A stretch of DNA of 8,813 nucleotides from Clostridiales bacterium. GTDB lineage: Bacteria; Bacillota; Clostridia; Lachnospirales; WQUN01. Below are positions 5,780-8,813 of this stretch, piece by piece. Position numbers and translations under genes: made by a program. The stretch covers positions 1 to 8,813 of the forward strand of contig JAIRVD010000096.1 in NCBI GenBank assembly GCA_031254075.1, written 5' to 3'. Below the pieces are notes generated by a model, which was given only the letters and a program-made list of their open reading frames with translations, was not told the DNA's origin and searched no databases. Every line of letters starts with the position of its first letter. The stretch's first letter is position 1.

Positions 5780-6640
5780 ATGCTCGACACTTTTTCTTTT
5801 GTTAAGATGCATGGATGTGGGAATGATTATATTTTTTCCGATTGTTTCGAGACAAACAATTCGGAAGCGGAGATTTTAAAAATTGCGGCGCTTTCGCCGA
5901 AATTTTCCGACAGGCACAAGGGAATCGGGAGCGATGGAATTGTACTTATTCTGCCGTCGGAAACGGCAGACGCGCAAATGCGAATGTTCAACGCGGACGG
6001 AAGCGAGTCGGCAATGTGCGGCAACGCTATCCGTTGTGTTGGAAAATATTTGTATGAAAGCGGCAAGGTGAAAAAAGAAGCTTTAGAAATTGAAACACTG
6101 AGCGGAATAAAAAAGCTGGAATTGAATATTTCGGACGGCGTTGTAACCTCCGCTCAAGTGAACATGGGACCGGCGTATTTAAAGCCTGAAGAAATTCCCG
6201 TTGACCTTGTAGGCGACAGCATAATCGGGCGCAGGGTAACGATTGCGGGGCATCGTTTTGAAATAACATGCGTCGGGATGGGAAATCCGCACGCGGTGTA
6301 TTTTCATGATGACATCGACCATTTCGATTTGCAGGACGTCGGACCGTCGGTCGAATGCGCCAAGATTTTCCCGAAACGTATCAACTTTGAAATAGCACAA
6401 ATAGTAAGTCGTAACAGTATAATAATGCGTGTATGGGAACGCGGTTCAGGCGAGACAATGGCTTGCGGAACAGGCGCGTGCGCGGTTGCTGTTGCGGCTG
6501 TTTTAATGGGATATTGTGACAAAGACACGGACATTTCGGTGAAGTTAAAGGGCGGAGTTCTCACAATTAAATATACGGACGAAGCGGTTTTCATGACGGG
6601 CGGCTGTGAAAAGGTGTTCGAGGGGACGGTTGAAATATGA
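5780..6640 (+). CDS. dapF: diaminopimelate epimerase
   Basis: A 286-residue cofactor-independent cytosolic racemase that converts LL-diaminopimelate to the meso form, the precursor of lysine and of the peptidoglycan cross-link. The two catalytic cysteines are present: Cys80 in FNADGSESAMCGNA and Cys229 in GSGETMACGTGACA. The N-terminal MHGCGNDYIF signature is at 10-19 and its partner RHKGIGSDG at 45-53. GNPHAV and the WERGSGET segment complete both pseudo-symmetric lobes, and length is normal. The ATG at 5780 follows a GGAAGGTGGGGG purine run. The stop overlaps the ATG of guaA (ATGA at 6637-6640), so the two are coupled. Nothing odd in the protein itself. Confidence 0.97.
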   Translation: MLDTFSFVKMHGCGNDYIFSDCFETNNSEAEILKIAALSPKFSDRHKGIGSDGIVLILPSETADAQMRMFNADGSESAMCGNAIRCVGKYLYESGKVKKEALEIETLSGIKKLELNISDGVVTSAQVNMGPAYLKPEEIPVDLVGDSIIGRRVTIAGHRFEITCVGMGNPHAVYFHDDIDHFDLQDVGPSVECAKIFPKRINFEIAQIVSRNSIIMRVWERGSGETMACGTGACAVAVAAVLMGYCDKDTDISVKLKGGVLTIKYTDEAVFMTGGCEKVFEGTVEI

Positions 6641-7920
6641 ATGAAGTTGTACTGATTTTAGATTTCGGCGGTCCATATAAAGAATTAGTCGCGCGAATGG
6701 TTCGCAGCGCGAATGTTTTTGCTGAAATTTTGCCGGGCGATACTCCGCTCGAAGAAATTTTAAAAATTGACCCGATTGGAATAATTTTAACAGGCGGAAA
6801 AAAAATCGACGCGGCAAAATGCAATCCCGATTTATTTAAAACGGGACGACCGTTTTTAATCGCTTCAAACGAAAATTGTGTTGCCGAAAATACATTTCAT
6901 CCCGAATCCGTTCAGACGAAGGACGGACAGCTTTTTATGCGAAATTTTCTCTATGATACCTGCGGCGCAACGGGGCAGTACAAATTAAAAAATTACACCG
7001 ATTCACAAATACAGAAAATTCGGCAAACCGTCGGAGACCAAAGGGTTTTGCTCGCACTCTCGGGCGGTGTGGATTCATCGGTTTGTGCCGCAATTTTGGC
7101 AAAAGCGATTCCCGACCGGTTGACCTGCATTTTCGTTGACCACGGCTTCATGCGCCACAACGAAGGCGACGAAATCGAAGAAATTTTTTCGAATCGTAAT
7201 TTAAATTTTATTCGTGTAAACGCCGCGGAGCGTTTTTTGAAAAAATTAAAAGGCGTCACCGACCCCGAGCAAAAACGAAAAATAATCGGCGAAGAATTTA
7301 TTCGCGTGTTTGAAGAAGAAGCGAAAAAACTCGGAAAAATCCCGTTCCTTGCGCAGGGAACAATCTATCCCGACATCGTAGAATCGGGCGTTTACGGCAC
7401 AATGGTAAAAAGTCATCACAATGTCGGCGGTTTGCCCGAAAATTTAGATTTCGACCATCTAATCGAACCGCTTTCGATGCTTTTTAAAAATGAAGTGCGC
7501 GAAATCGGTCGGCGGCATTTAAAATTGCCCGCAAATCTGGTTCAACGCCAGCCGTTCCCCGGGCCGGGGCTTGCCGTTCGCGTTATGGGCGAGGTAACGC
7601 GTGAAAAACTAGAAATTTTACGCATGGCTGATTTTATTTTCCGCGAAGAAATCGAAAAAGTTACTGCCAGACCCAGCCAGTATTTTGCCGTTCTTACGGA
7701 CACCTTCTCCGTCGGAATTAAGGGCGAAACACGTACATATGACCGCGTTGTCGCGCTTCGTGCCGTTAAAACAGACGACTTTATGACATGCTCCGCGTTT
7801 CGCGTTCCGCACCAAACGCTCGAACGCGCCGCGTCGCGCATCACAAGCGAAGTCCCGCTAGTCAGCCGCGTTGTTTATGACGTCACGTCAAAACCGCCCG
7901 GCACCATAGAATGGTTATAA
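6637..7920 (+). CDS. guaA: GMP synthase with truncated, nucleophile-less glutaminase domain
   Basis: A 427-residue enzyme, against about 510-525 for usual GuaA. The synthetase half (about 120-427) is complete. It has the ATP PP-loop LALSGGVDSS (139-148), FVDHGFMRHNEG, the TIYPDIVESG segment, KSHHNVGGLPE, the QRQPFPGPGLAVRV motif, and the C-terminal dimerisation end PPGTIEWL. It amidates XMP to GMP using ATP. The N-terminal class I glutaminase domain is only about 113 residues. Its start is normal (LILDFGG, then GIILTGG), but after GRPF at 70-73 it jumps to NENC and FHPE (87-90). The GICYG nucleophile segment and some 80-90 residues after it are missing without a frameshift. His88 and Glu90 of the triad remain. 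It probably uses free ammonia or a separate glutaminase. Coupled to dapF by a four-base overlap. Confidence 0.93.
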   Translation: MNEVVLILDFGGPYKELVARMVRSANVFAEILPGDTPLEEILKIDPIGIILTGGKKIDAAKCNPDLFKTGRPFLIASNENCVAENTFHPESVQTKDGQLFMRNFLYDTCGATGQYKLKNYTDSQIQKIRQTVGDQRVLLALSGGVDSSVCAAILAKAIPDRLTCIFVDHGFMRHNEGDEIEEIFSNRNLNFIRVNAAERFLKKLKGVTDPEQKRKIIGEEFIRVFEEEAKKLGKIPFLAQGTIYPDIVESGVYGTMVKSHHNVGGLPENLDFDHLIEPLSMLFKNEVREIGRRHLKLPANLVQRQPFPGPGLAVRVMGEVTREKLEILRMADFIFREEIEKVTARPSQYFAVLTDTFSVGIKGETRTYDRVVALRAVKTDDFMTCSAFRVPHQTLERAASRITSEVPLVSRVVYDVTSKPPGTIEWL

Positions 7921-7930
7921 AAAAGATAAA

Positions 7931-7940
7931 AAAGGGGGGT
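7931..7940 (+). promoter_or_regulatory. G-rich ribosome binding site setting a GTG start
   Basis: AAAGGGGGGT stands six bases before GTG 7947. It fits the anti-Shine-Dalgarno sequence if one G-U pair replaces the A of AAGGAGGT. It decides the non-ATG start of the sensor gene. Confidence 0.6.
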
Positions 7941-7946
7941 TTTTCA

Positions 7947-8813
7947 GTGAAATTGAAAGCGAAAATTATTGCACCCGTATTAGTGTTGCTTTTTTTTGCG
8001 ACGGTTGGAATTACCGCAATGAATTATTGGAACGCAAGCCAGTCTGTCAGAACGATGAAGGACAATATCATCGAATCAGGCTTGGATACGCTGACGAGCC
8101 AGATGGCGCATTCGATTAAAATCGAAGAAGTTGTTAATGAAGAAATGGATGAAAGGCTGCTGGCTTCCGCGCAAACTTTTGCGGAAATAGTTCGGTTGCG
8201 CAACGAAAACGGAACGCTTGATTACAATGATTTCGCTATGTTTCAGCGTACAGCGGATTTTTTAGGCATGAGCGAAATCAATGTTACCGATGCGGAAGGA
8301 ACAATCATCGGAACCAATATTCTTGAAGGCAACATAGGCTTCAATTACGGAACTTCCGAATCAACGCTTCCGTATATGCAGATTTTGACAAACAGAGACT
8401 ATGTGCGTGTTGAGCTTCCGCGCGCAAGCGCAACACCGCCGTACACGGTGTATCAATACGCGGGTGTAGCGCGTATTGACGGCGAGGGTTTTGTACAGGT
8501 GGGTTTGTCCGTTGACGTAATCAAGGAATATTCGGACATGCTTGACGTTATCAATCTCGCGAGAGACATGCGAATCGGCGAAAGCGGCAGAGCAACGGTT
8601 ATTCGCGAAGGCTTGATTGCGTACAGTCAAGTTTCCTCTAAAATCGGCGGCGATGTAACCGGTGAACCTTGGTACAGCGCAGTCACAACAGGCGAACGCG
8701 GAAGAACCGAACTCGAAATCGACGGCATAGAATATTATGCGGGTTATATAAATATTTCGGGTACAACCGTGCTTTTGTTGTTTCCGAAATCCGAATACTA
8801 CGGCTACTTAATG
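7947..8813 (+). CDS. Cache-domain membrane sensor (likely chemoreceptor or kinase), C-terminus cut by window edge
   Basis: The open frame runs 289 codons from GTG 7947 to the window end without a stop. Residues 1-6 are basic and about 7-25 form a membrane helix (IIAPVLVLLFFATVGIT). A long extracytoplasmic region follows. Helical residues 30-95 lead to FLGMSEINVTDAEGTIIGTN and, later, to YAGVARIDGEGFVQVGLSVDVI and GESGRATVI, with GERGRTELEIDGIEYYAGY near the end. This alternation fits a double Cache (PAS-like) ligand-binding domain, found in methyl-accepting chemotaxis proteins, histidine kinases, GGDEF proteins and SpoIIE-type phosphatases. The output domain lies outside the window, so the choice is open; chemotaxis receptor is my first guess. 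It follows guaA after 26 bases with no terminator between, so read-through is possible. The ligand is unknown. Confidence 0.8.
   Translation, partial: MKLKAKIIAPVLVLLFFATVGITAMNYWNASQSVRTMKDNIIESGLDTLTSQMAHSIKIEEVVNEEMDERLLASAQTFAEIVRLRNENGTLDYNDFAMFQRTADFLGMSEINVTDAEGTIIGTNILEGNIGFNYGTSESTLPYMQILTNRDYVRVELPRASATPPYTVYQYAGVARIDGEGFVQVGLSVDVIKEYSDMLDVINLARDMRIGESGRATVIREGLIAYSQVSSKIGGDVTGEPWYSAVTTGERGRTELEIDGIEYYAGYINISGTTVLLLFPKSEYYGYLM

Noticed and set aside
6859..6900. The guaA deletion as a frameshift or pseudogene
   Set aside because: The frame is open across the join, family residues match on both sides, and all synthetase motifs are intact.

Overview
The window looks like chromosomal DNA of a DAP-peptidoglycan, probably flagellated, moderately AT-rich bacterium of Bacillota type. 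Evidence for this is strong AGGAGG-type ribosome binding sites, consensus sigma-A-like promoters, a zinc-ribbon L32, a WXG100 protein and a MotA-like sequence of the Gram-positive kind. Negativicutes is a guess I cannot prove. No rRNA, tRNA, transposon, CRISPR array or prophage is visible.

Layout. (1) 1-210, minus strand: the N-terminal 70 residues of a WXG100 (ESAT-6-like) protein, cut by the window edge. (2) 211-462: a divergent intergenic region with a good plus-strand promoter. (3) 463-1834, plus: a two-gene operon of a HAD phosphatase and a soluble protein that joins MotA-like cytoplasmic segments to a FliG C-terminal domain. (4) 1833-4050, minus: rpmF, plsX, acpP and rnc, transcribed from a perfect -35/-10 promoter, with an intrinsic terminator/attenuator after rpmF and another terminator after rnc. 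(5) 4161-5702, plus: a PilC/GspF-type inner-membrane protein and a type IV pilin-like protein. (6) 5733-8813, plus: dapF, a shortened guaA and the N-terminal part of a Cache-domain membrane sensor, preceded by a possible leader hairpin.

How the genes fit together. The minus-strand operon links a ribosomal protein, phospholipid precursor synthesis (PlsX and acyl carrier protein) and RNA processing (RNase III), a classic grouping, but without the fab genes often found inside it. DapF supplies meso-diaminopimelate for the cell wall or lysine, and GuaA makes GMP; the two overlap by four bases and should be translationally coupled. PilC and the pilin are parts of a type IV pilus or competence-type machine whose ATPase and peptidase must lie elsewhere.

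The two observations most worth following are the MotA-FliG chimera, which fuses elements of the flagellar stator and rotor in one membrane-free protein, and the GMP synthase, whose glutaminase domain has lost the nucleophile-bearing central segment in frame while the synthetase half looks intact.
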